IMG/VR virus record: IMGVR_UViG_3300042988_000405
Span: 1-50,017 of that record
DNA length: 50,017 nt
From: a virus
Direction: 5' to 3' (one strand)
Within the stretch, counting starts at the first letter, position 1. The number at the start of each line of letters is the position of its first letter. The notes beneath the pieces are model-generated. The model did no database searches, was not told the DNA's origin, and saw nothing but the letters and a program-made list of their open reading frames with translations. Position numbers and translations under genes: made by a program. Below are positions 24,121 to 31,625 of the stretch, one piece after another.

Positions 24121-24264
24121 GTGAGGTCGATGATGATTAAAAGAATTACTAGATACTAAGAAGAAAACTGATACTATCTAGATGTATACCATTAGAGTTA
24201 CTTTAAGTATCCTAATATACCTTTAATGATACAAATAAGGATTCTTAAAGAGTCCTTTTATTTT
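24121..24264 (+). ncRNA. Candidate small non-coding RNA
   Basis: Between the gene 23 terminator and the next gene (24312) there are about 315 bases without a credible ORF. A perfect extended -10 promoter (24106-24114) and a rho-independent terminator (24237-24264) bracket about 144 bases. Internal pairs such as TAGATA/TATCTA suggest structure. It has no tRNA-like T-loop sequence, and the only ATG-started frame (ATGATGATTAAAAG...) ends after nine codons. A phage sRNA, or the leader of a short attenuated transcript, are the two readings; no family recognised. Confidence 0.4.
24237..24264 (+). terminator. Rho-independent terminator
   Basis: AAGGATTCT and AGAGTCCTT form a 9-bp stem (one T-G pair) with a 3-base loop, followed by TTATTTT. 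It ends the putative small RNA. Confidence 0.75.
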
Positions 24265-24277
24265 GTCTACTAATACA

Positions 24278-24284
24278 TTAAATA
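24278..24284 (+). promoter_or_regulatory. Late promoter-like TTAAATA
   Basis: ACATTAAATAGTG lies 28 bases before the tube-fold gene at 24312, downstream of the small terminator, so that structural gene can be read late and independently. Confidence 0.4.
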
Positions 24285-24311
24285 GTGTATTATTACTAGT
24301 AGGATTAAATT

Positions 24312-24833
24312 ATGTCAGTATGTTATCCTCACCCACAAGGTGATATATCGATGCCAGATGGTGCAGTTGTTAACTATGATGGCGTGCCAGATACTAGCTT
24401 CAGATTGATATTTCCTAAATTACCATGGGTAGTATTATTCATGCAGGGATTTCAGATGCCTGGGTTTAGAGTACAAGAAGTTACTCGAGTTACTCCATAT
24501 GTCGACATGAATGAGATTGGTGAAAAGATTGTGTATGAACCATTCACTGTTACTTATTTCGTAGACTCTGGTTTAAAAAATTATAAATCAGTCTACGACT
24601 GGACAAAGAGAATGTCCGTTGCTGGTACATCAGTAGGTGAATCCTCAGAAGCCATTCTTGTAATTAATGGAGTTGAAATGATTAGGTTTAATGGATGTTG
24701 GCCTATGAGTACTACAGGCTTTAACTTCGAAACCACAGGCTCCGACGTCAACTATCTAAGGGCATCGACCACTTTTAATTATGACTACTACGAGTTCTTG
24801 AACGATCCAGAACCAATTTACATGAATAATTGA
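24312..24833 (+). CDS. Tail-tube-fold protein (gp19/gp54-like)
   Basis: A 173-residue protein whose pattern follows the tube fold seen in gp19: 'DTSFRLIFPKLPWVVLFMQG', 'FQMPGFRVQEVTRVTPYVDM', 'GEKIVYEPFTVTYFVDSGLK' and 'NYKSVYDWTKRM', then 'FNGCWPMSTTGFNFETTG'. The same order occurs in the tube-like part of T4 gp54 (baseplate tube initiator) and its relatives. It is too short for full gp54 and distinct from the gp19 copy at 17858, so it may be a tube initiator, terminator or second tube protein. It sits between capsid and uvsY, where cyanophage-type phages also carry a small tail gene. Confidence 0.6.
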   Translation: MSVCYPHPQGDISMPDGAVVNYDGVPDTSFRLIFPKLPWVVLFMQGFQMPGFRVQEVTRVTPYVDMNEIGEKIVYEPFTVTYFVDSGLKNYKSVYDWTKRMSVAGTSVGESSEAILVINGVEMIRFNGCWPMSTTGFNFETTGSDVNYLRASTTFNYDYYEFLNDPEPIYMNN

Positions 24834-24858
24834 CAAAAAGTCTTTCCTGATCTATAAT
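24830..24858 (+). promoter_or_regulatory. Consensus sigma70 promoter for uvsY-uvsW
   Basis: TTGACA at 24830-24835, a 17-bp spacer and TATAAT at 24853-24858: a perfect host-type promoter overlapping the stop of the tube-fold gene, 29 bases before uvsY. It starts the early recombination/transcription/replication block. Confidence 0.92.
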
Positions 24859-24886
24859 AGATCATCTAATGTAGAAGGAGAGACTT

Positions 24887-25330
24887 ATGTCTTTTGATAT
24901 TTCTGTAGTCCTTGAAGAGTGGAAAGTAGATAGTACTATGACTGAAACAAAGGTCGTAGAAGAACTACTTCGTACACCAAATCTCCATGCTAAGTATCTC
25001 CAGTATTTCCTATACTGTAAAGCAAAGATGAGTAATGCTGATGCTAACTTTAATCGCTTAAAGGGAGTAAAGCGCAGATACTATAAAGGAGAAATGACTC
25101 TCCAAGAATTGCAACAGCGTGGTTGGGATCAATATCAAGGTCTTAAAATGTCCATGTCTGAATTCAATAACATGGTTGAAATGGACGATGACCTTATTTC
25201 CTTACAGGAAAAGGTAGATTATTGGAAATCCAATATACAGATCCTTGAATATATCATGCGCCAGATCCAATCCCGGGATTTTCAACTTAAAGCAATCGTA
25301 GATTATAAAAAATTCATTGAAGGTAACTAA
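24887..25330 (+). CDS. uvsY: Recombination mediator UvsY
   Basis: A 147-residue helical protein (T4 UvsY is 137), preceded by AAGGAGAG. The C-terminal part 'YIMRQIQSRDFQLKAIVDYK' matches the T4 end (ALDAIKSRGFAIKHIQDMRA), and the middle 'KRRYYKGEMTLQEL' matches the T4 'RLDYYSG' region. UvsY forms hexamers, binds single-stranded DNA and gp32 and loads UvsX onto DNA. Its place just before uvsW is as in cyanophage-type phages. It overlaps uvsW by one base (TAATG). Confidence 0.9.
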   Translation: MSFDISVVLEEWKVDSTMTETKVVEELLRTPNLHAKYLQYFLYCKAKMSNADANFNRLKGVKRRYYKGEMTLQELQQRGWDQYQGLKMSMSEFNNMVEMDDDLISLQEKVDYWKSNIQILEYIMRQIQSRDFQLKAIVDYKKFIEGN

Positions 25331-26835
25331 TGTCTGATCTAAAAATAAAAAAGAAAAACGAGACATATCTTTATATTGATTGTGATAGAGGAATAGCACA
25401 AGAACTATCTGATCATTTTTCCTTCTTTGTTGAAGGTTATAAGTACATGCCTAAATTCAGAGCAGGTCTATTTGATGGTAAAATCAGACTGTTCAATTTA
25501 CAGACAAGTTCAATTTATGCTGGTTTATATCCAGATATTATTGAGTTCTGTAAAGCGCAAAATTATACTCATGAACTTATTGATAGTCCAGCTTATGGTT
25601 TACCTGGTTCCATAGAAAATGTTACACCTGACGATATTAAGTCTTTTGCTGATACTTTAGATATTCATTCTCGTGGAGAAAAGATTGAGTACCGGGACTA
25701 TCAACTTAATGCTATTTTTCATGCTTTAAAGTATAAGCGCAAGACAATCTTAAGTCCTACAGGTTCTGGTAAATCTGCCATTCAATATTTTATTGCTAGA
25801 TATTTGACAGAACAAGATTTAAAGGTGCTTATTGTTGTACCAACTACTCAGCTAGTACATCAAATGTACTCTGACTTTGAGGACTATAGTTCAGAAGATG
25901 AATGGGTAGCTAAAGATAATGTTACTAAGATCATGGCTGGCTATGAAAAATCAGCTAAGTCTCCAATCACAGTAAGTACATGGCAATCTATCAGCAAATT
26001 ACCAGCACCGTGGTTCAATCAATATGATGCAATTCTTATTGATGAATGTCACCTAGCTAAGGGTAAGGAGATATCTGGTATCCTAGAAAAAGCAACAGAT
26101 GTTTCCTATAGATTAGGGTTCACTGGATCCTTAGATCGTTCTAAGACTAACCAGCTAGTCATTAGGGGAATTTTTGGTGATGTTATCAAGGTATCAACAA
26201 CAAAGAAGTTGATGGATGATGGTCACCTTACACCTATCAATATCAAAGCAATTGTACTGAAATACAATAAAGATACAAAGGCCCTTCTTGCCAAGAACAA
26301 AGACTACAAGAAGGAAGTAGATTTCCTTGTAGCACATGACCGTAGAAATAAATTTATCCGAAACCTAGCACTTTCGCTGGAAGGAAATGTCTTACTATTG
26401 TACACTTATGTTGAAAGTCATGGAGAAGTCTTATATAATATGATCAAAGAGAAGGCTGGTGATCGTAAGATTTTCTTCGTGCACGGTGGAGTAGATTCTA
26501 CTGAACGGGATGAAATCCGAGAGATCATGGAAAACAATAACAACTGTATCCTTATCGGATCCGTTGGTACAGTTTCCACTGGTGTTAACATTAGACAGAT
26601 ACACCATGCAATTTTTGCCTCTCCAACTAAATCTGCAATTAGGGTAATCCAGAGTATTGGTCGTGGTTTGAGATTGTCTAAAGGTAAGAAGGAATTTGTA
26701 CTTTATGATATTGCTGATGCCTTGAATGTATCCAAGACTAAGCGCAATTTTACATATGGACATTTTATTGAAAGATTATCCATATATACTGAGCAACAAT
26801 TTGATTATAACATTGTGGAATTGGATATTGAGTGA
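25330..26835 (+). CDS. uvsW: ATP-dependent helicase UvsW
   Basis: A 501-residue superfamily 2 helicase of T4 UvsW length (about 500). Motifs in order: Walker A 'LSPTGSGKSA' near residue 139, Ia 'LIVVPTTQLVHQMYSDF', motif II 'AILIDECH' (DECH), III 'RLGFTGSLDR', IV/V 'IGSVGTVSTGVNI' and VI 'IQSIGRGLRLSKG'. The first 100 residues are the UvsW N-terminal substrate-binding domain ('YKYMPKFRAGLFDGKIRLFN'). It unwinds R-loops and branched recombination intermediates and shifts replication from origin- to recombination-dependent initiation. Overlaps uvsY and the next gene. Confidence 0.96.
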   Translation: MSDLKIKKKNETYLYIDCDRGIAQELSDHFSFFVEGYKYMPKFRAGLFDGKIRLFNLQTSSIYAGLYPDIIEFCKAQNYTHELIDSPAYGLPGSIENVTPDDIKSFADTLDIHSRGEKIEYRDYQLNAIFHALKYKRKTILSPTGSGKSAIQYFIARYLTEQDLKVLIVVPTTQLVHQMYSDFEDYSSEDEWVAKDNVTKIMAGYEKSAKSPITVSTWQSISKLPAPWFNQYDAILIDECHLAKGKEISGILEKATDVSYRLGFTGSLDRSKTNQLVIRGIFGDVIKVSTTKKLMDDGHLTPINIKAIVLKYNKDTKALLAKNKDYKKEVDFLVAHDRRNKFIRNLALSLEGNVLLLYTYVESHGEVLYNMIKEKAGDRKIFFVHGGVDSTERDEIREIMENNNNCILIGSVGTVSTGVNIRQIHHAIFASPTKSAIRVIQSIGRGLRLSKGKKEFVLYDIADALNVSKTKRNFTYGHFIERLSIYTEQQFDYNIVELDIE

Positions 26836-27158
26836 CTAATCTTTATGTAGTAAAAATGAAAACCGGGGAGACCATTTTTACAGAAATGGTCGTTGATGCT
26901 AAAAATGAAAATATTGTAATGTTTAGTTATCCTTTCATTATAAAGCATGTTGATAATTCTACACTTATGGCCACTCCCTGGCTACCTTATACGAAGGAAC
27001 AACTGTTCCCCGTTGCAACAAACAACTTATTGACACTTGGTAAGTTGAATAATGAGTTTGAAAAATACTACATAAAACTCGTGAGAAATTATGTAGAAGC
27101 TGAAACTGAAACCAAAGTCGATTCGACTGAGGATAACTATAAACTTAAAATGCACTGA
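26832..27158 (+). CDS. Sm-like small protein (108 aa), GTG start
   Basis: GTG start inside the uvsW stop (GTGA). The 108-residue product begins 'LYVVKMKTGETIFTEMVVDA', then 'IVMFSYPFIIKHV', an SH3/Sm-like small barrel of a kind frequently found between uvsW and gene 55 in cyanophage-type T4-like phages. The C-terminal part is a helix (NEFEKYYIKLVRNYVEAETE). Function is not established; an RNA- or transcription-related role is suggested only by the fold and by the adjacent late sigma gene. It is not an obvious gp33. Confidence 0.55.
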   Translation: MTNLYVVKMKTGETIFTEMVVDAKNENIVMFSYPFIIKHVDNSTLMATPWLPYTKEQLFPVATNNLLTLGKLNNEFEKYYIKLVRNYVEAETETKVDSTEDNYKLKMH

Positions 27159-27167
27159 GGTATTATT

Positions 27168-27719
27168 ATGAGTCGTGAAAAAGTATTCTATGTAAGTAAT
27201 AAAGAATTGTTTGCAGCATATATGGCATGGTATGCTAAAATTGCTGAAGCCAAAGAGGCTGGTTTAGAAGAACCACCTTTACCAAATTATATTGCTGAAT
27301 GTATGATGAAGATTTGTCGCCGATTATCCTATCGACCAAACTTTGCTAATTATTCATACCGTGACGAGATGATTTCTGATGCAATTGAAAATTGTGTAAA
27401 GAAAGCTCAAAAGTTTAATCCTGAGAAGAGTGATAACCCTTTCTCCTATATTACTACAATTGCATATCATACATTCGTAAATCGTATTACTACTGAAAAG
27501 AAGCAGGCTGCTATCAAGGGCCGACTAATTTCAGAAATTGATTTAAATGATATCATGGACTGTCAGGATCACGATAGTGGTGAGCATAATATTCATGCAC
27601 AGTTTGTAGATTATCTAAAGGAAAACTCATACTTGGTAAATGCTAATGTTGTAGCTCAACCAAAGAGAGTATCTGTAAAGGAAAGTGACGAATTTAACCT
27701 CACAGAATTTGAGGTATAA
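27168..27719 (+). CDS. gp55: Late transcription sigma factor gp55
   Basis: A 183-residue protein (T4 gp55 is 185). Recognisable are 'PLPNYIAECMMKICRRLSYR' near 45-65 and the sigma region-2-like segment 'SYRDEMISDAIENCVKKAQK' with 'FNPEKSDNPFSYITTIAYHT' (near 66-106), which bind core RNA polymerase and the late -10 octamer. The C-terminus is acidic and hydrophobic (EFNLTEFEV), matching the gp55 tail that contacts the sliding clamp. Together with gp45 (encoded at 30879) it would read the TAAATA-core promoters. No gp33 coactivator was recognised in this window. Confidence 0.93.
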   Translation: MSREKVFYVSNKELFAAYMAWYAKIAEAKEAGLEEPPLPNYIAECMMKICRRLSYRPNFANYSYRDEMISDAIENCVKKAQKFNPEKSDNPFSYITTIAYHTFVNRITTEKKQAAIKGRLISEIDLNDIMDCQDHDSGEHNIHAQFVDYLKENSYLVNANVVAQPKRVSVKESDEFNLTEFEV

Positions 27720-27720
27720 T

Positions 27721-28788
27721 ATGTCAAAGATTGTAGTATTGGGTGACCTACACATCGGTGCTAGAAATGCATCGATGCCAGTAGCACAACACCAGTTAAA
27801 ATTTCTTAGCGAACAACTAATCCCTTATTGTTTGGATAATGGTATAGACACCATTTTTCAGCTTGGGGATTCTTTTGACTCTAGAAAATTTACATCCCAC
27901 ACAGTCTTCCATGAATGGGATCAAAAGTTTTTCCAGATTCTTCGGTTATACGATATCAAATTCCACATGTTGCTTGGTAACCATGATATCGCTACAAAGA
28001 ATACTTTAGAGATTAATAGTCCAAGTATTTTCCTCTCTAAGTATGATAACATTCACATTTATGATCGACCAAAGAATGTAAACTTTGGTGGTATAGATTT
28101 CTTGTTCATGCCATGGATAAACATCAACAATCATGGATTATCCTTTGAAGCGCTAGAATCAGCGCCAGATATGGCTTGGGTACTTGGTCACTTTGAAATT
28201 GAAAACTTCGAAATGCACAGAGGTCAAGTATGTACAGATGGTATTTCTGCTTCTACTTTTAACCGCTTCGATACAGTCCTATCTGGTCACTTCCATACCA
28301 AATCATCTAAGGGTAATATCAGATATGTTGGTACTCCCTACCAAATGACTTGGATCGACCATGGTGAAGACAAAGGTTTCCACGTAATAGACACAGATAC
28401 TAAAGAACTTACATTCATCAAAAATAAATTTGAACTTTTTAACAAAATTTATTATGATGATAGAGATGCAGAATTAGGTTACCATAAAACAATCGATCTA
28501 TCTGGTGTTGAAGATAGCTATGTAAAAATCATGGTACTGAGTAAAACTCAACCTTATGAGTTTGAAAAGTTGATGGATCGATTTAATGGTATTCCTACCC
28601 TTGACCTAAAGGTAGTAGAAGATCTGTCAGAAATGTCTGACTCTGTAGATGATTCTGCTCTAAAGATGGAAGATACTATGTCGCTCATCGATTCTTACAT
28701 TGATGGTGCTGATATTTCTCTTAATAAGGAAACTGTGAAGAAGATTATGCGTACTTTATATTTGGAGAGCTTAGAGGTTTTATCTTGA
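27721..28788 (+). CDS. gp47: Recombination endonuclease subunit gp47 (Mre11-like)
   Basis: ATG at 27721 with GAGGT upstream is preferred to an in-frame ATG 36 bases earlier inside gene 55. The 355-residue product (T4 gp47 is 339) has all phosphoesterase motifs: 'IVVLGDLHIGAR' (D-x-H), 'FQLGDSFDSRK' (G-D), 'MLLGNHDIAT' (G-N-H-D), 'WVLGHFEI' and 'LSGHFHTKSS' (G-H-x-H), which bind two metals. It forms the nuclease of the gp46/47 complex that resects DNA ends for recombination-dependent replication. Overlaps gene 46 by four bases. Confidence 0.96.
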   Translation: MSKIVVLGDLHIGARNASMPVAQHQLKFLSEQLIPYCLDNGIDTIFQLGDSFDSRKFTSHTVFHEWDQKFFQILRLYDIKFHMLLGNHDIATKNTLEINSPSIFLSKYDNIHIYDRPKNVNFGGIDFLFMPWININNHGLSFEALESAPDMAWVLGHFEIENFEMHRGQVCTDGISASTFNRFDTVLSGHFHTKSSKGNIRYVGTPYQMTWIDHGEDKGFHVIDTDTKELTFIKNKFELFNKIYYDDRDAELGYHKTIDLSGVEDSYVKIMVLSKTQPYEFEKLMDRFNGIPTLDLKVVEDLSEMSDSVDDSALKMEDTMSLIDSYIDGADISLNKETVKKIMRTLYLESLEVLS

Positions 28789-30494
28789 TAGTTTTTGAAA
28801 AGGTAACATATAAAAATTTCCTATCTGCTGGTAATGTTCCTATCGAAATTTGGCTCAATGCTAGACATATGACACTAATTAACGGTAAGAATGGTGCTGG
28901 TAAGACTATGTCCATGGAGGCCATTACTTACGGCCTCTTTGGTGTACCTTATCGTAATATCAATAAACCGCAACTTATTAATTCCATCAACCAAAAGCAG
29001 ATGGAAGTTACTATTGAATTTACTACTAACAGTAAGACTTATAAAGTAGTACGAGGTATGCGACCTGGTATTTTTGAAATCTACGAGAATGGAGAATTGA
29101 TTAATCAGGATCCATCCATCAAGGACTATCAAAAAGTACTAGAGCAACAAATCCTTAAAATGAATTACCGTGCATTTACTCAGGTTGTCGTTATGGGATC
29201 TAGTAGCTACATTCCATTTATGAAACTAAGTGCAGGTGCTCGTAGGGAATTTATTGAGGACTTGTTGGACATTAGAGTTTTCGGCATCATGCAGCGTACT
29301 CTAAAGGACAAACAAAGAACTCTTGCTGATGATCTAAAAACTATTACTTTAGAACTTAAATCCTTGAAGGAAAAGATTGTTCTACAGGATTCTTTTGTTA
29401 AGAAGCAACTAAAAGAGCGATCTGAATCTGTAGAGTTGGTTAGAGAGGAAATTTCTTCCTATCAATCTGCTAATGAAAAGATAGTTGCTAAGATAACCAA
29501 ACTTCAAGCTAAGATTGAGGAATTAAAGTCTAAAGCAAACAAATATTCAAATGTAGATGAACAACTTGCCGACCTTCGTAGGATCAAAAAGAATATGGCA
29601 GATTCTTTGAAGAAGGTTGAAAAGGAAAGTACTTTTTACTCAGAGATTTCTGAATGTCCTACATGTAAACAAAATGTAGGTTCTGACCATAAAGACCACA
29701 TCCTTGTTGCAATTAAAGAACAAGAGGAATCTATCGTTCAAAGTCTTACTTCTATCGAGGAAGATGTTAAGCGTGTAGAAAGTAGGTATAATGAATGGAC
29801 AGAGTATGAAAATGAAATTTCAGCTATAAATTCTGAAGTATCTGCAGAAAATCGTACAGTATCAATCAATCAAGAACTTATCAAGCAAAAGCTGAGGTAT
29901 ATTGAAAAGTTAAACAGTGACACGGATTCTATTGATGAGGAAAGATTAAAGTTAAAACAGCTAGCAAAGGATGCTGTAACTACATCTGATCAAAAAGATA
30001 AGTTATCTGTAACAAAGCAATATTATGATGTTGTACAGATGTTACTTCAGGACTCAGGTATCAAGTCCAAGATTATCAATCAATACATCCCAGTCATTAA
30101 CAAACTCATCAACAAATACTTAACAGATTTGGACTTCTTTGCCAACTTTAATCTTGACGAGAACTTCAACGAAGTGATAAAATCTAGGTATCGGGATAAT
30201 TTTTCCTATGAGTCTTTCTCTGAAGGTCAGAAGTTGAGACTTGATCTAGCCATTATGTTTACGTGGCGAGAGGTTGCTAAACTCAAGAACTCCGTAAATT
30301 GTAATTTACTCTTCATGGATGAACTTCTTGATGGTAGTGCAGATAACGTTGGTCTAGATATGGCATTGCATCTACTTCGTACTTTCAAGGATACTAACAT
30401 ATTTGTTATTTCCCATCGTGAAGAGGTTGGTGACAAATTTGATGCTACAATCACAATGGACTTGAGAAATAATTTTACATATATAAAGGAGTGA
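28785..30494 (+). CDS. gp46: Recombination ATPase subunit gp46 (Rad50-like), TTG start
   Basis: TTG start overlapping the gene 47 stop (TTGA). The 569-residue protein (T4 gp46 is 560) has Walker A 'LINGKNGAGKTMSMEAI' near 30-45, 'NYRAFTQVVVMGSSSYIPFM' (Q-loop region), two long coiled-coil arms flanking a zinc hook 'CPTCKQNVG' (about 292-300), the signature 'FSEGQKLRLDLAIMF' and Walker B 'LLFMDELLDGSAD' near 510. It is the SMC-like ATPase that gates gp47 nuclease on DNA ends. Translation is probably coupled to gene 47. Confidence 0.96.
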   Translation: MIVFEKVTYKNFLSAGNVPIEIWLNARHMTLINGKNGAGKTMSMEAITYGLFGVPYRNINKPQLINSINQKQMEVTIEFTTNSKTYKVVRGMRPGIFEIYENGELINQDPSIKDYQKVLEQQILKMNYRAFTQVVVMGSSSYIPFMKLSAGARREFIEDLLDIRVFGIMQRTLKDKQRTLADDLKTITLELKSLKEKIVLQDSFVKKQLKERSESVELVREEISSYQSANEKIVAKITKLQAKIEELKSKANKYSNVDEQLADLRRIKKNMADSLKKVEKESTFYSEISECPTCKQNVGSDHKDHILVAIKEQEESIVQSLTSIEEDVKRVESRYNEWTEYENEISAINSEVSAENRTVSINQELIKQKLRYIEKLNSDTDSIDEERLKLKQLAKDAVTTSDQKDKLSVTKQYYDVVQMLLQDSGIKSKIINQYIPVINKLINKYLTDLDFFANFNLDENFNEVIKSRYRDNFSYESFSEGQKLRLDLAIMFTWREVAKLKNSVNCNLLFMDELLDGSADNVGLDMALHLLRTFKDTNIFVISHREEVGDKFDATITMDLRNNFTYIKE

Positions 30495-30495
30495 T

Positions 30496-30876
30496 ATGGC
30501 AGAAGCTGTAAACCATCCAGACCATTACCTAGGTGAGAGGAAGTATGAACCAATCGAAGTAATCGAAGCGGGTGACTTAGATTTCTCTATAGGTAATGCA
30601 CTAAAGTATCTGTCAAGGGCTGGTAGAAAATCAGATGAAGTAGAAGATGTAAAGAAGGCTCTATGGTATATTAATCGTGCTATTGTGTATGCTGGAAATA
30701 CTGTCGTGTATGCAAAACCTTACAATAAGCATTACATCGATGGAGTGTTGACAGACTGGAAACAATCTGATAAAATTAGAAAGTCAACAAGGTATATTTT
30801 AGAAGGGAATCTGGATGCAGCATCCGTTGCTCTAGAGTGGTATTTGAGTGAAGTAAACTTTAAAATGGAGAAGTAA
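30496..30876 (+). CDS. DUF3310-type protein (126 aa)
   Basis: The first 65 residues carry the DUF3310 pattern: 'NHPDHYLGERKYEPIEVIEA' then 'FSIGNALKYLSRAGRKSDEV' and 'EDVKKALWYINRAI'. This domain is common in phages, often annotated loosely as nucleotide kinase-related, but its biochemistry is not established. Residues 70-126 are an extra helical part. It starts two bases after gene 46 and lies just before the clamp gene. An internal promoter (30748-30776) lies near its 3' end. Confidence 0.8.
   Translation: MAEAVNHPDHYLGERKYEPIEVIEAGDLDFSIGNALKYLSRAGRKSDEVEDVKKALWYINRAIVYAGNTVVYAKPYNKHYIDGVLTDWKQSDKIRKSTRYILEGNLDAASVALEWYLSEVNFKMEK
30748..30776 (+). promoter_or_regulatory. Internal sigma70-type promoter for gene 45
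   Basis: TTGACA at 30748-30753, 17-bp spacer and TAAAAT at 30771-30776, inside the DUF3310 gene and about 100 bases before gene 45. It could raise clamp and clamp-loader expression above that of gp46/47. Confidence 0.7.
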
Positions 30877-30878
30877 AC

Positions 30879-31541
30879 ATGGAACTATCAAAAACAACAG
30901 TCGACATCCTATCTTGCTTTAGTGGGATTAATACAAATCTAGTTATTCGTGAAGGTAATGTGATTTCTACAAAGTCACAGAATTCTACAATTTATGCAGA
31001 ATTTGAGGGTGAAGATACTTTCGACAAACAGGTTTCTATTTTTAACCTAACAGAATTCCTTGGTGCATATGCAGCTTTTACCAAGCCAGAACTTATCCTA
31101 GATGATAAGTATTGTACAATCAAAGAAGGTCAACAGAAGGTCAAGTATGTTTATGCCGATGAGTCACTCTTGACCATTCCTAACAAGTCTGTTAAACTAC
31201 CTAGTACTGAAATCGAATTTCAACTAACCGCAGATGACCTAGCAAAACTAATCAAGATGGCCGGTGTACTAGCGGTTGATGATCTTGTGTTTGTTGGTGA
31301 CGGTAAGGGTATTGTTGCTAAGGTTTGTGATGACAAGAATCCAACAGGTAACTCTTTCGATATCGGACTAGATGCATCTACAGATCTAAAGTTCAATGTA
31401 AAGTTGAAGGTCGACAAGCTAAAGATGCCAAAGGGTGCATATAATGTCAAGATCAGCAACAAGAAGGTTGGTCAATTTACTCACATGGAACTAAAACTCC
31501 GTGTTATGATTGCACTAGAAACTTCTAGCTCTTTTGAATAA
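30879..31541 (+). CDS. gp45: Sliding clamp gp45
   Basis: A 220-residue DNA polymerase processivity clamp (T4 gp45 is 228). Agreement with T4 is seen at the N-terminus (MELSKTTVDILSCFSGINTN against T4 MKLSKDTTALLKNFATINS), in 'VSIFNLTEFLGAYAAF' and at the C-terminus (VMIALETSSSFE against T4 VVALEADSTHDF). Three copies form a ring that tethers gp43 and, as a mobile enhancer, activates gp55-dependent late transcription. AAATGGAGAAG lies before the ATG. A homing endonuclease gene separates it from the clamp loader. Confidence 0.94.
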   Translation: MELSKTTVDILSCFSGINTNLVIREGNVISTKSQNSTIYAEFEGEDTFDKQVSIFNLTEFLGAYAAFTKPELILDDKYCTIKEGQQKVKYVYADESLLTIPNKSVKLPSTEIEFQLTADDLAKLIKMAGVLAVDDLVFVGDGKGIVAKVCDDKNPTGNSFDIGLDASTDLKFNVKLKVDKLKMPKGAYNVKISNKKVGQFTHMELKLRVMIALETSSSFE

Positions 31542-31561
31542 CAACAAATAAGTAGTGAGTT

Positions 31562-31625
31562 TGATAAAGCTCCATTTCGATAAATAAACATGTCACCGTT
31601 TAAACATCAAATAGGAGCTTTATCA
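31562..31625 (+). promoter_or_regulatory. RBS-hiding hairpin with late promoter in its loop
   Basis: The arm at 31562-31573 (TGATAAAGCTCC) pairs perfectly over 12 bp with 31614-31625, which contains the GGAG ribosome site and the A of the ATG start of the homing endonuclease gene. The 40-base loop holds GATAAATA at 31579-31586, a late-type promoter. Early read-through mRNA would fold and be untranslated; late RNA starting inside the loop would lack the 5' arm. Confidence 0.8.
31579..31586 (+). promoter_or_regulatory. Late promoter GATAAATA in hairpin loop
   Basis: Same octamer as the site before gp22 (21628). Transcription expected to start near 31592-31596, between the two hairpin arms. Confidence 0.55.

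Noticed and set aside
24121-24240. tRNA gene in the gap after gene 23
   Set aside because: No T-loop consensus, no acceptor pairing over 7 bp and no CCA-like end were found; nor did I see tRNAs elsewhere in the window.
26832-27158. Assignment of the small protein before gene 55 as the late coactivator gp33
   Set aside because: The sequence looks like an Sm/SH3-like barrel plus helix and lacks a recognisable gp33 clamp-binding C-terminus (hydrophobic/acidic tail); it ends in KLKMH.
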